Positions 35,299-43,627 of a stretch of 64,000 bases of DNA are shown piece by piece. Made by a program: the position numbers and the translations under genes. This stretch comes from Hyphomicrobiaceae bacterium (GTDB taxonomy: Bacteria > Pseudomonadota > Alphaproteobacteria > Rhizobiales > Hyphomicrobiaceae). Position 1 is the first letter of the stretch, and the number at the start of each line of letters is the position of its first letter. The notes under the pieces were generated by a model. It was not told the origin of the DNA and did no database searches. It saw nothing but the letters and a program-made list of their open reading frames with translations. The DNA is taken from positions 682,001-746,000 of the forward strand of contig JALHMB010000002.1 in the NCBI GenBank assembly GCA_022844275.1. Reading direction: 5' to 3'.

Positions 35299-35760
35299 AT
35301 GCCCAAGATCGACATCAATGCCGTGCCGAAGCGCAAGGGCGCGCCCTATCCGCCGCCATTCGACGCGCCCTGTGCCGAGCGCGTGCGGCAGCGGCTTGGA
35401 GATGCAGGCGGCCTAACGGATTTCGGCGTCAACCTCATGCACCTTCCACCGGGCAACTGGTCGAGCCAGCGCCACTGGCATTCGCATGAAGATGAGTTCG
35501 TCTACGTGCTCGAAGGCGAACTCTTCCTGGTCGAGGATGGCGGCGAGACCGTGCTGCGCGCGGGCGACTGCGCGACCTTTCCGAAGGGCACCGGCAACGG
35601 CCACCACATGATCAACAGATCAAACGCGATGGCGGTCTATCTCGAAGTCGGCTCACGCCAGTGGGACGACCTTACGACCTGCTCCGACATCGACATTATG
35701 AGCTCGAATGCTGACGGCAGGTTCGTGCACAAGGACGGCACGCCCTACCCTGAGCGCTGA
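35299..35760 (+). CDS. Cupin domain protein
   Basis: 153 residues. A single conserved-barrel cupin 2 domain has HWHSHEDEFVYVLEGELFLVE (motif 1, with metal-binding His and Glu) and GDCATFPKGTGNGHHMIN (motif 2). The tail with YLEVGSRQWDD and HKDGTPYPER is shared by a family of small bacterial cupins of unknown function. It may bind a metal and a sugar or small metabolite. It follows mutA by 104 bp, with a family A half-repeat between, so cotranscription is doubtful. Confidence 0.8.
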   Translation: MPKIDINAVPKRKGAPYPPPFDAPCAERVRQRLGDAGGLTDFGVNLMHLPPGNWSSQRHWHSHEDEFVYVLEGELFLVEDGGETVLRAGDCATFPKGTGNGHHMINRSNAMAVYLEVGSRQWDDLTTCSDIDIMSSNADGRFVHKDGTPYPER

Positions 35761-35774
35761 TTGGAGCGCTGCCC

Positions 35775-36689
35775 TCAGATCTCGATCATGCCTTCGCTGA
35801 CACGGACGGCACTGCCGCCGATGCGCACGGTCTCGAGCTTACCGCGTGACGCGACCTCGAACGAGAGCGCGATGAGGCTCGGGCGGCTCATCTCGAAGCC
35901 TTGTTCGATCATGCGTTTGTGCGTGCCCGCCGGCAGCTGGTCGAAGGCATTGACGACGCCTGCGAAAGCGGCTGCTGCACCGCCCGTTGCCGGATCCTCG
36001 ACGATGCCTGCGCCCGGCCCGAACATGCGGGCGTGGTACGACGAGGTCGTGTGCACTGTCTCACCTGTGTAGAGGAAGGCCTTGCCTGCACGCGCGCTGC
36101 CGAACGCGGTCGCCCAGTGCGTCGAGACGATCTCCGCGCGGCCGATAGCCGCCAACGATGCGACAGGTACGAAGGTGAAGGGCACGCCCGCCGACCACTG
36201 CGAGGGACGGTGATTGGCAAAGCCGATCTCCGACGGCGTTAGCCCAAGCGCTGCGGCCAGTCGCTCGCTGCTTGGAGGATCGCCTGCGGGCTCGGGCAAC
36301 TTGGGCGCATCGAACTCGGCATGGGCAGCCTTGCCGGCGCGCATGCGGACGCCGACACGGACGGCGCCTATCGTCTCTTCGAGCACGACGAGGGCGTCCT
36401 GATCGGTGGTGGGATCACCCGCCTGAAGCTGGGCAAGCAGAATGCCGGTGCCGATGGTCGGATGCCCGGCAAAAGGCAGCTCCACGGCGGGCGTGAAGAT
36501 GCGCACGCGGGCGGATGCCACAGGGTTCGTCGCCTTCTGGACGAAGACGGTCTCGGAGAGATTGAGCTCGCGCGCGATGTCCTGCATGAGGCCGGTCGGC
36601 AGCGCATCGGCGTTCATCACCACGCCGAGCGGGTTACCGCCAAAGCGCACTTCAGTGAAGACGTCCAGCGTATAGAATTTGAGCCGCAT
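35775..36689 (-). CDS. PhzF-family isomerase
   Basis: 304 residues, the usual size for the PhzF/YddE/DAPF-like fold. The N-terminal domain begins YTLDVFTEVRFGGNPLGVV, then LNLSETVFV with the conserved active-site Glu, and GHPTIGTG. The C-terminal half has MFGPGAGIVEDPATGGAAAA, typical of the second domain. PhzF isomerises DHHA in phenazine synthesis, but most family members have unknown substrates and no phz gene is nearby. It is convergent with the cupin gene. Confidence 0.87.
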   Translation of the reverse strand: MRLKFYTLDVFTEVRFGGNPLGVVMNADALPTGLMQDIARELNLSETVFVQKATNPVASARVRIFTPAVELPFAGHPTIGTGILLAQLQAGDPTTDQDALVVLEETIGAVRVGVRMRAGKAAHAEFDAPKLPEPAGDPPSSERLAAALGLTPSEIGFANHRPSQWSAGVPFTFVPVASLAAIGRAEIVSTHWATAFGSARAGKAFLYTGETVHTTSSYHARMFGPGAGIVEDPATGGAAAAFAGVVNAFDQLPAGTHKRMIEQGFEMSRPSLIALSFEVASRGKLETVRIGGSAVRVSEGMIEI

Positions 36690-36959
36690 GATGGGTTCCA
36701 GGTACCGCGCTTTTCAGGCTGCGTTTATGGCGCGCAACCATGCATAGAATTGGGCTTTCGTCCAAGCAACTTCCAGCATCAGGCGCGGCGGGGGGGGCGC
36801 AGGACGGGGTCTATTCCTCGGGTTCGCTCCGGCCCGACGAACGGATAGCCGCCTCAAGCGACGTTCATGTGATTCGGCAATTTGCCTGCTTCGTCACCAT
36901 ATGATGATGCTAAGCAATGCCGGTGGTTGCCATCGGCACCTAAAGGAATTCACACGAAA

Positions 36960-37604
36960 ATGACCAAGAAGAACATTAGCGAGAAGAACTCGGTACAGCG
37001 GCTTGAGGGCCTCTCGGGCATCGCGAACGTCTGCGTATTCTGCGGTTCGGGAAGCGGCCGCGATCCAGCGTTTGTCGCCGGCGCGCGTATTCTAGGGCAG
37101 CAGCTCGCCGAGACCGGAATCGGCCTCGTCTATGGCGGCGGCAGTCTCGGTCTCATGGGCGAGGTCGCCAAGTCCGTGCTCAAGCACAAGGGCCATGTGA
37201 CCGGCATCATTCCTTCGTTCCTGTCGGAGAAGGAGCAGATGCTGCGCGAGGTGGACGAGCTGATCGTCACCGAGGACATGCATCAGCGCAAGCGCCTGAT
37301 GTTCGAGCGCTCCGACGCCTTCGTGGCCCTGCCGGGTGGTATCGGCACGCTCGAGGAACTCGTCGAGCAGCTCACCTGGGCGCAGCTCGGCCGCCATAAC
37401 AAACCGGTCGTGATCGCGAATATCGCGGGGTACTGGGATTCACTCTGCGCGCTGCTCGATCACATGCGTGCGGAGACGTTCATCCGCGCGGGCCTCAATG
37501 TGCCCTATACGGTCGTGGATAACGCGGAGGATATCCTGCCGGCCATTGCAGCGGCGGCCCCGGTCGTTTCCAAAGAACGTACCGAAGTTATTGAGCGCAT
37601 GTAA
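36960..37604 (+). CDS. LOG-family nucleotide 5'-monophosphate phosphoribohydrolase
   Basis: 214 residues from ATG 36960 with AAAGGA upstream; 26 residues are trimmed from the track version. It has VCVFCGSGSG, LVYGGGSLGLMGEVA and the LOG signature PGGIGTLEELVEQLTWAQLG. In plants LOG enzymes release active cytokinin from riboside monophosphates; bacterial members cleave the ribose-phosphate from AMP or modified nucleotides. A mazG gene follows 20 bp later in the same direction, pointing to nucleotide clean-up. Whether it makes cytokinin is not visible, since no isopentenyl transferase gene is in the window. Confidence 0.9.
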   Translation: MTKKNISEKNSVQRLEGLSGIANVCVFCGSGSGRDPAFVAGARILGQQLAETGIGLVYGGGSLGLMGEVAKSVLKHKGHVTGIIPSFLSEKEQMLREVDELIVTEDMHQRKRLMFERSDAFVALPGGIGTLEELVEQLTWAQLGRHNKPVVIANIAGYWDSLCALLDHMRAETFIRAGLNVPYTVVDNAEDILPAIAAAAPVVSKERTEVIERM

Positions 37605-37624
37605 GTGCGCGCAATCAGGAACGA

Positions 37625-38500
37625 ATGATGGCTCCGCCCGACCAGCCAGGCTCGCGCCTCACGATTGCCGACCTCCTTGCCGTGATGGCCGCGCTCAGAA
37701 CGCCGGGGTCGGGTTGCCCATGGGATCTCGAGCAGACCTTCGCAACGATCGCACCCTACACGATCGAGGAGGCCTATGAGGTCGCGGACGCGATCGAGCG
37801 CGGGAACCGCGTCGACCTCAGGGAAGAGCTCGGCGATCTGCTGTTGCAGGTCGTCTACCACGCGCGCATGGCGGAGGAGGAAGGCGCCTTCGCGTTCGCG
37901 GATGTCGTGCACGGCGTTACGGAAAAGATGATCCGTCGTCACCCGCACGTCTTCGGCGATGAAAAGGCGAGGTCGGCTCAGCTCGCCAAGGGATGGTGGG
38001 AGAACATCAAGGCCGAGGAGCGGGCGGCCAAGCAGGCGGAAGGTCGATCTGCCGCCCCATCGGAGCCTTCGCTGCTCGCCGACGTGCCCATCGGGTTGCC
38101 GGGCATGACGCGCGCGATAAAGCTTCAAGCCAAGGCGGCGCGTGTCGGCTTCGACTGGCCGTCGCTGGCACCAGTGTTCTCCAAGATGCAGGAAGAGCTG
38201 GCCGAGCTCGAAGAGATCGCGGTGCCGGCCGACCCGCGCGGCACCAGTCCCCCGAACGGGCCAACCGATCCGCGCATCGTGGACGAATTCGGCGACGTGC
38301 TGTTCGTGATGGCGAACGTCGCCCGACACCTGGACGTCGACCCGGAGACGGCGCTGCGAACGGCCAATGCCAAGTTCGTGCGCCGCTTCGCCTACATCGA
38401 GCGCCGCCTCGCCGAGCAGGGGAAATCACCCGACAGCGCGACGCTGGAAGACATGGACGCCCTTTGGGTCGAGGCCAAGACCGAGGAGCGCGGTAGCTGA
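37625..38500 (+). CDS. mazG: Nucleoside triphosphate pyrophosphohydrolase MazG
   Basis: 291 residues with two MazG domains. The first has CPWDLEQTFATIAPYTIEEAYEV and LREELGDLLLQVVYHA, the metal-binding EExxE..ExxD pattern, and the second has EELAELEEI and DEFGDVLFVMANVARHL. It hydrolyses non-canonical or excess NTPs to NMP and PPi. It is 20 bp after the LOG gene, so they share an operon: one enzyme could feed NMPs to the other. The Ala/Pro linker between domains is variable. Standard family length. Confidence 0.93.
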   Translation: MMAPPDQPGSRLTIADLLAVMAALRTPGSGCPWDLEQTFATIAPYTIEEAYEVADAIERGNRVDLREELGDLLLQVVYHARMAEEEGAFAFADVVHGVTEKMIRRHPHVFGDEKARSAQLAKGWWENIKAEERAAKQAEGRSAAPSEPSLLADVPIGLPGMTRAIKLQAKAARVGFDWPSLAPVFSKMQEELAELEEIAVPADPRGTSPPNGPTDPRIVDEFGDVLFVMANVARHLDVDPETALRTANAKFVRRFAYIERRLAEQGKSPDSATLEDMDALWVEAKTEERGS

Positions 38501-38522
38501 GCCGCGCCGCGTCCCCCCGGCC

Positions 38523-38933
38523 TTAGTAAGACATGCCTGCTTCGTAAACGCGGCTCTTTGCGCCGAGCGTCGCCGTGCCCGAGTAGCCGTCGGTGCTGCG
38601 CCAATGGACCTTGTCGCCCTCCAGGCGCAGGCTCACGCAGTGATCCTTCCCGCCGAGCCAGCTCCGCCAGCGATGGCAGATGCGATCGGCGGCGACCCAC
38701 CAGGTGCCCCTGTCGAAAGCTGAGCCCGTGTAGAATTCCAGATCCTTGGCACGGCCAATCATGGTGCCGTTGCCAGAATAGCTGATGGGAAGCGCCCCGG
38801 CGGGCGTGTGAAGCGTCACCGTCCGGTTGGCGACGATCTCGTGAAGATCGACTCGGTTGCTCGCCCCTTGGGCGATGGCCGTACCCATGGCGGCGACAAC
38901 AATGACCCCCGCAAGTGCAAAACTCGAACTCAT
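38523..38933 (-). CDS. Small exported protein of unknown function
   Basis: 136 residues with a Sec-type signal peptide (ALAGVIVVAAMGTAIAQG, cleavage likely after AIAQG, about residue 23). The mature part is beta-rich, with SYSGNGTMIGRAKDLEFYTG and ADRICHRWRSWLGGKDHCVSL, two Cys that may form a disulfide, and the end KSRVYEAGMSY. The WxADRICHRW-like segment resembles small periplasmic proteins of the DUF995 type, but this is only an impression. A CtrA-box-like sequence (TTAC-N7-TTAAC) is 145 bp upstream. Convergent with mazG. Confidence 0.7.
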   Translation of the reverse strand: MSSSFALAGVIVVAAMGTAIAQGASNRVDLHEIVANRTVTLHTPAGALPISYSGNGTMIGRAKDLEFYTGSAFDRGTWWVAADRICHRWRSWLGGKDHCVSLRLEGDKVHWRSTDGYSGTATLGAKSRVYEAGMSY

Positions 38934-39077
38934 ACAACGTCCCCGTGATTACCGCTGACTGGTTCGCTTGTACCTCTGTCTTGTAGGCCGCAATTGGACG
39001 GCGGCGGAGCTACTTCGAGGCAACGGCTGCCATGCAAAGAGAATGCCCCGTAACAAGGGGGCGAGGCTAAATCGAAC

Positions 39078-39093
39078 TTACCAATAGGTTAAC
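39078..39093 (-). promoter_or_regulatory. CtrA-box-like site
   Basis: TTAC-CAATAGG-TTAAC matches TTAA-N7-TTAAC with one mismatch. It lies in the gap between the phosphatidylcholine synthase stop and the small exported protein's start, so only the latter gene could use it as a promoter site. Confidence 0.35.
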
Positions 39094-39210
39094 AGCTTGA
39101 AGAAATAACCATTTTAAGCGGCGCGCAGCTCACTGAATATCGCGATGGCGCGTGCGGCTATCGCGCGCAGGCACACCCAGGGAACTGTGGATAACTCCTT
39201 CGCTGCCGGT

Positions 39211-39948
39211 TCAGGAGTCAGTTTCAGCGCACAGGAGCGGCCAAAGTACGGAGAGTCCAACCCCGTAGACGGCAACAATGCCCAGCGCTGCCAGCACTGC
39301 CGCATTGGCCGGGAAGCCGGCCGCGACGGCCCAGATCGCCGCGATCGCCCAGAGAGCGCTCATTGCGAGGTTGATCGGCCGTAGCGCGCGTACCCGCAGC
39401 GGATGCAGCCAGCGCATAGGCACGAAGGTCAGCACGACGCAGACAAGTACGAGCAGACCGGCTGCCCAGCCTGGCAGCGCAAAGGCAAAGATATAGAAAG
39501 CCACGATATTCCAGATCGCGGGGAAGCCGACGAAGCAGTGGTCGTCGGCTTTGTTATCGTAATCGCAGAAGTGGTAGAGCGACGACAACAGGATCAGGCT
39601 CGCCAGTATCCCTCCCCAGACCCCCTGCAAGTAGCCCCCGAGTTGCAGCGCCAGCACGGGTACGAAGACGTACGTAACGTAGTCCACGACTTGGTCGAGT
39701 TTCTCGCCGGAGAAGCGTGGCAGCCGCCGCTTCACGTCGACTGCCCGGGCGAACGTGCCGTCGATGCCATCGACGATCAGCGCTACGCCGAGCCAGATGA
39801 AGGCGGTCTCGAACCCGCGATCCAGCAGCGCATGAACTGCCAGAAGTGCGCAGATGATACCGAGCGCCGTGAAAAGATGGACGGATGCGGCTAGCCAGCG
39901 CCACCCCACGGGCTCAGGGACCTCGAAGCGGTGAGGATCACCGGACAT
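39211..39948 (-). CDS. pcs: Phosphatidylcholine synthase
   Basis: 245 residues from ATG 39948, preceded by GGGAGAG; the track adds 20 residues. The CDP-alcohol phosphatidyltransferase motif is seen as DGIDGTFARAVDVK...GEKLDQVVDY (DGx2ARx8Gx3Dx3D). About eight membrane helices are visible. It condenses choline directly with CDP-diacylglycerol to make phosphatidylcholine, a route found mainly in host-associated and soil alphaproteobacteria. The YLYHFCDYDNKADDHCFVGFP-like segment is characteristic. Its upstream neighbour is a small exported protein; a terminator lies between them. Confidence 0.92.
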   Translation of the reverse strand: MSGDPHRFEVPEPVGWRWLAASVHLFTALGIICALLAVHALLDRGFETAFIWLGVALIVDGIDGTFARAVDVKRRLPRFSGEKLDQVVDYVTYVFVPVLALQLGGYLQGVWGGILASLILLSSLYHFCDYDNKADDHCFVGFPAIWNIVAFYIFAFALPGWAAGLLVLVCVVLTFVPMRWLHPLRVRALRPINLAMSALWAIAAIWAVAAGFPANAAVLAALGIVAVYGVGLSVLWPLLCAETDS

Positions 39949-39968
39949 GGCTCTCCCAAGAACCAGGA

Positions 39969-39996
39969 CAAAAAAAGGAGCGCCTGCGCGCTCCTC
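39969..39996 (-). terminator. Rho-independent terminator of the 121-residue exported protein gene
   Basis: On the minus strand AGGAGCGC pairs with GCGCTCCT across a GCAG loop, followed by TTTTTTT. It is just before the pcs start, so pcs must have its own promoter close to or inside this element. Confidence 0.9.
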
Positions 39997-40030
39997 AATC
40001 GAATCCACTTCCGCTCACAGCAGCCAGCGC

Positions 40031-40396
40031 TCAGAAGCGATGGCGCACAGTGCCACGAACGCCCAAGCTGTCGTCGCTCTGCTCGGGCCGGAGGCGGCGG
40101 TCATCAAAGCTCTGCTCGTTTACACCGTAGAGCAGCTCAAGGCCGAAATCGAGCTTCGGCAGGATCCCGAGTTTGCCGAGACCGGGAATGCGCACCTCGG
40201 TGCCGGCCGATGGCGCCGCCGACGTGCCCGTGCCGCCGAGCTCGAGCGACGAGCCCTTGCCCGCAGGAGCTGCTGCCGCCGGAGGTGCAGCTTGCGACGC
40301 TCCGGTACCACCGCGCGTCTCTTCGAAGGCGAATGCCGACGGGGCTGCGAGCACAAGCGCGCCCATCAGTGCCGGCAGTCCAAGGCGTATCCGCAT
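40031..40396 (-). CDS. Small exported Ala/Pro-rich protein
   Basis: 121 residues from ATG 40396; the track start at 40534 is 46 residues too early. It has a signal peptide (LGLPALMGALVLAAPSAFA, cleavage near residue 23), then a low-complexity Gly/Thr/Pro/Ala stretch, and a C-terminal part GTEVRIPGLGKLGILPKLDF ending in RHRF. A terminal Phe is typical of outer-membrane beta proteins, and LDFGLELLYG and GTVRHRF look like two beta strands of a membrane sheet, but the protein is too short for a barrel on its own. It ends with a strong terminator. Function unknown. Confidence 0.6.
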   Translation of the reverse strand: MRIRLGLPALMGALVLAAPSAFAFEETRGGTGASQAAPPAAAAPAGKGSSLELGGTGTSAAPSAGTEVRIPGLGKLGILPKLDFGLELLYGVNEQSFDDRRLRPEQSDDSLGVRGTVRHRF

Positions 40397-40590
40397 GACT
40401 TCCCCGAAAGTCCCGATTCCAGTCCAGACAATCTGGCGGGAGGCCCCCTCGAACACAAGGATGTTTCCACCGCTACATCGCGAAACTGTCATTTTCGCGA
40501 GACGAGTGTGGTGCAAATGCAATAGCGCCGGCATCGCAATTTAGGGCCAATATAATAACACAATATCAACACATTAATCCGGCGGGCGGC

Positions 40591-41298
40591 CTAACCGTCT
40601 CCAAGCAATGTGTCTTTTGCCTCATTGATCTTGGCGGCGAGATATGTGGAACCACCCCGGTCGGGATGGAGCTTAAGCATTAGTTCACGGTGCGCCTGCC
40701 GGATGGCGGCTTCATCCGCGCCCGGAGCGAGGCCCAGGATGTCCAGCGCCTCCTCGATACTCATCCGCCCATCCGGCCCGCGAGGCTGCTCCTGCTCCGC
40801 CCGTGCCATGTCCTCGCGCCATGTCGGGTGAATGCGGTCCAGAAATGCCTCGACGAGCTGCGCCGATGCGGGGTCCGTGTACCGGCAGTCCTGCCAGAGA
40901 TGGGCAAGCTCGACGGGTCTCAGATCCTCGATGTCGCGGCCTTTGAAGAAGCCCTTGAGGATGCGGCCGCGCATGGCGCCGCTTGTGTGATCGAGCTCCA
41001 TCTCCAGGTGCTCTGTGACGACGCGAGAGGTCTGGCCGGAGGACGGGCGCCGAAGCGATCCCATGTTCCCCCAGGGAATCACGCCCTGCCCTCCGAGCAG
41101 CCACCAGCCGAGCGCCGCCAGAGGGAAGGCATAGAAGATCGCGCCACGAACCAGGAAAAAGAGCGCGGCGGCGAAGGCTGCGACCGCGGTCGCGATCCGG
41201 ATATGGTGCGCCAGGGCTGCGGGGTTCGCCTGATTGAACAGGCGGACCGCCAGAAGAGCTAACCCAAGCGTGAGCAGCCCGAGCAGGAAATACTGCAT
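40591..41298 (-). CDS. Membrane-anchored J-domain (DnaJ-like) protein
   Basis: 235 residues. Two membrane segments are at about 1-22 and 34-65. A linker of about 110 residues follows, then a C-terminal J-domain (about 178-235) with [11 protein letters not shown] and the HPD loop KLHPDRGGS. It resembles Tim14/Pam18 in having a J-domain at the end after a membrane anchor. It should recruit DnaK to the inner membrane. It starts 6 bp after the VWA gene in the same direction, so they form an operon, which suggests a shared function. Confidence 0.85.
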   Translation of the reverse strand: MQYFLLGLLTLGLALLAVRLFNQANPAALAHHIRIATAVAAFAAALFFLVRGAIFYAFPLAALGWWLLGGQGVIPWGNMGSLRRPSSGQTSRVVTEHLEMELDHTSGAMRGRILKGFFKGRDIEDLRPVELAHLWQDCRYTDPASAQLVEAFLDRIHPTWREDMARAEQEQPRGPDGRMSIEEALDILGLAPGADEAAIRQAHRELMLKLHPDRGGSTYLAAKINEAKDTLLGDG

Positions 41299-41304
41299 CC
41301 GATC

Positions 41305-42099
41305 TCAGTCCCGCTTCATCTGGGTCAGCAATAGGCGCGCGCCGGCACCCTCCTTGGTCGTGCTGAGCTGCCGGAGGGCGGCGTGTCCTCCGGAGGCATA
41401 GACCGCCACTGCCCTGAGCAGCGCGCGGAGCTGATCGGCAGATCCCTTATCGAAGGCGCACCACGCACCTTTGGTCAGCCGCGCAATCTCGCGGAAGGCG
41501 CTTTCGGCGGCTTGGTCACGCCCCTCCTGAAACAGGAAAACCGGTACGCCATGCAGCGCCAGCTCGCCCGCGCGGCCGCAGAGATCGTCGACCGCCTCCT
41601 CCATGCAATCTCCGACATACACGAGCCCACTGATCTTGCGCTTCTCCGTCTCCTGCCGCGCATGGGAGAGCACTTTGCCGATCTGGGTGTAGCCGCCCCG
41701 GCAATCGACTGTCGTCATGAGCTGCGCCAGCGCATCGGGATCGGAAACCCACTTCGAGGCACGACACTCGCCGGCACCACGAAAGAACACAAGTTGTACG
41801 TCCAGCCCGCCGACTTCGGCGACGGCATGGAACATTTCCGCCTGCAGGGCGAGCGCCATATCCCATGTGGGTTGGCGGCTCATGGTGGCGTCCATGGCGA
41901 ACACCAGTCGCCCGCGCCCGGTCGTCGCCCTGGGGGCAAGTGCTTTGACCTGCGCGAGAAAGGCATCGACATCGGTCGCGCTCGAAGGCGCCGGCGTCTT
42001 CCCGGACGGCGCGGGACTCGGCACCGACCCAGAGGACATTTTGTCGGCTGGAACGCTGCTGCGTGTCCCCGTGCGCGCTCCCTTCTTGTCGCTGCTCAT
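41305..42099 (-). CDS. VWA-domain protein
   Basis: 264 residues from ATG 42099; the track start at 42147 adds 16 residues. A low-complexity Ser/Pro N-terminal region (about 1-45) precedes a von Willebrand A-like domain. GRGRLVFAMDATMSRQPTWDMA carries a DxTxS-like MIDAS motif (DATMS, Asp and Ser-rich). YVGDCMEEAVDDLCGRAGEL and TQIGKVLSHARQE are further domain parts. No MoxR AAA+ gene, the common partner, is adjacent; instead the J-domain membrane protein follows. It is divergent from the sulfurtransferase gene. Function unknown. Confidence 0.8.
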   Translation of the reverse strand: MSSDKKGARTGTRSSVPADKMSSGSVPSPAPSGKTPAPSSATDVDAFLAQVKALAPRATTGRGRLVFAMDATMSRQPTWDMALALQAEMFHAVAEVGGLDVQLVFFRGAGECRASKWVSDPDALAQLMTTVDCRGGYTQIGKVLSHARQETEKRKISGLVYVGDCMEEAVDDLCGRAGELALHGVPVFLFQEGRDQAAESAFREIARLTKGAWCAFDKGSADQLRALLRAVAVYASGGHAALRQLSTTKEGAGARLLLTQMKRD

Positions 42100-42229
42100 G
42101 GTCCGCCACCTTTCGCGCTGGGCCGCACCCTGCGCTTTGCTGCGCACCTATCCTCTTCTAGGATGGCGACCCAAGGGCCGCCTTTCAACGGCGCTTGACC
42201 CAAGATCATCAAAACATTGGGGGTTCGTC

Positions 42230-43114
42230 ATGACTTCCACGTCGGTTGAAGCACCAAAGGGACCCCTGATCGCGACGGAAGCGCTCGCGGGGCTCCTGGG
42301 CGACCCGACGATCCGCATCTACGACTGCACGATGCACCTCGCGCCGCTGGCCGACAACTCCGGACAGCAAGTGACGAGCGGCGAAGCGGACTACCACAAG
42401 GGCCATATTCCCGGCGCCGCCTACATCGATCTCTCCCGAGACCTCTCGGATACCGCTAGTCCGCACCGCTTCTCCGCCCTCGGCCCCGAGGCATTTGCCG
42501 CTGCCGTCAGCCGGCTCGGGATCGGCAACGATAGGAGGGTCGTTCTTTATGACGGCGGCTACAATGCCTGGGCGGCGCGCGTGTGGTGGATGCTAAGGGC
42601 ATACGGCTTCGACAATACGCAGGTCCTCGATGGCGGCCTCATCAAGTGGCGCAAGGAGGGGCGGCCGCTTTCGACGGATCCAATGGCGTACCCGGCGTCC
42701 CGCTTCAAGGTGAGGCCGAGGCCCGGGTACTTCGCCGACAAGACGCGTGTCGCCGGCGCGATCGGCGCAACCGACATACGCATCGTCAATGCCTTGACGC
42801 CTCAGCAGCACGCAGGCAAGGGCGGCGTGCACTACGGCCGCGCCGGCCGCATTCCCGGAAGCTGCAACGTTGCCTCGCGCGGCATCGTCGATCCCGACAC
42901 GAATGCACTGCTGCCCCTGCCCGAGCTGCGTCGCCGCTTCGCCGAAGCGGGTCTGCTTGGCAGCGAGCGTGTCATTGCCTATTGCGGCGGTGGTATCGCC
43001 GCGTCACTGACCGCTCTGGCGCTCGCGGCACTCGGGAAAGAGGATGTCGAGGTCTATATCCACTCCTTGCAGGAATGGGCGAACGATCCCAGCCTGCCCA
43101 TGGAAGTGGATTGA
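42230..43114 (+). CDS. Rhodanese-family sulfurtransferase (two domains)
   Basis: 294 residues from ATG 42230; 171 upstream residues of the track are antisense to the VWA gene. The first domain (about 10-140) has GHIPGAAYIDLSRDLSD and VLYDGGYNAWAARVWWML but no Cys in its loop. The second domain has GRIPGSCNVASRGIV and the active-site Cys in AYCGGGIAAS (about 251). This pattern matches thiosulfate or 3-mercaptopyruvate sulfurtransferases, which move sulfane sulfur to an acceptor. A RidA gene follows 23 bp later in the same operon. Confidence 0.9.
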   Translation: MTSTSVEAPKGPLIATEALAGLLGDPTIRIYDCTMHLAPLADNSGQQVTSGEADYHKGHIPGAAYIDLSRDLSDTASPHRFSALGPEAFAAAVSRLGIGNDRRVVLYDGGYNAWAARVWWMLRAYGFDNTQVLDGGLIKWRKEGRPLSTDPMAYPASRFKVRPRPGYFADKTRVAGAIGATDIRIVNALTPQQHAGKGGVHYGRAGRIPGSCNVASRGIVDPDTNALLPLPELRRRFAEAGLLGSERVIAYCGGGIAASLTALALAALGKEDVEVYIHSLQEWANDPSLPMEVD

Positions 43115-43137
43115 GCGCACGCCCGAGGAGCCACCAG

Positions 43138-43527
43138 ATGACGCGACAGCTTCTGACATCCGGATCGAAGTTCGAGGCCGAGATCGGCTACTCGCGCGCG
43201 GTCGTCGACGGCGACATGATCTTCGTGTCGGGGACCACGGGCTTCGACTACGAGAAGATGGAGCTGGCCTCCGGCGTCGTCGCTCAATGCGAGCAGACGC
43301 TGAAGAATATCGAGGCCGCGCTCAAACAGGCCGGCGCCTCTATGGCCGATGTCGTGCGCGTGACGTACATCCTGCCGAACCGCGACGATTTCCCAGCTTG
43401 CTGGCCGACGCTGAAGAAATATTTCGGCGAAGTTCGTCCTGCTGCGACCATGATCCAGGCTGGCCTGCTGACGCCCGAAATCCTCATCGAGATCGAGGTG
43501 ACGGCGAAGAGGCGCAGTTCCGGATGA
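43138..43527 (+). CDS. RidA-family (YjgF) protein
   Basis: 129 residues from ATG 43138 with GAGGAG upstream. Family segments are VVDGDMIFVSGTTGFD, NIEAALKQAGASMADVVRVTYI and EVRPAATMIQAGLLTPEILIEIEVTA, with the Arg that binds the carboxylate in the VRPA part. RidA deaminates reactive enamine/imine intermediates; this variant lacks a strictly standard RidA C-terminal motif, so it may be one of the Rid2-7 subfamilies. It follows the sulfurtransferase in an operon. Confidence 0.87.
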   Translation: MTRQLLTSGSKFEAEIGYSRAVVDGDMIFVSGTTGFDYEKMELASGVVAQCEQTLKNIEAALKQAGASMADVVRVTYILPNRDDFPACWPTLKKYFGEVRPAATMIQAGLLTPEILIEIEVTAKRRSSG

Positions 43528-43627
43528 CGTACTGACCGCGATGCGCCGTACTCGCGAACTTCCGGCTTGACCCGGCCCCTGCGGCATCCCTCATGAAACT
43601 GGCGTTCCAACAACGACGAGGTGAGTC

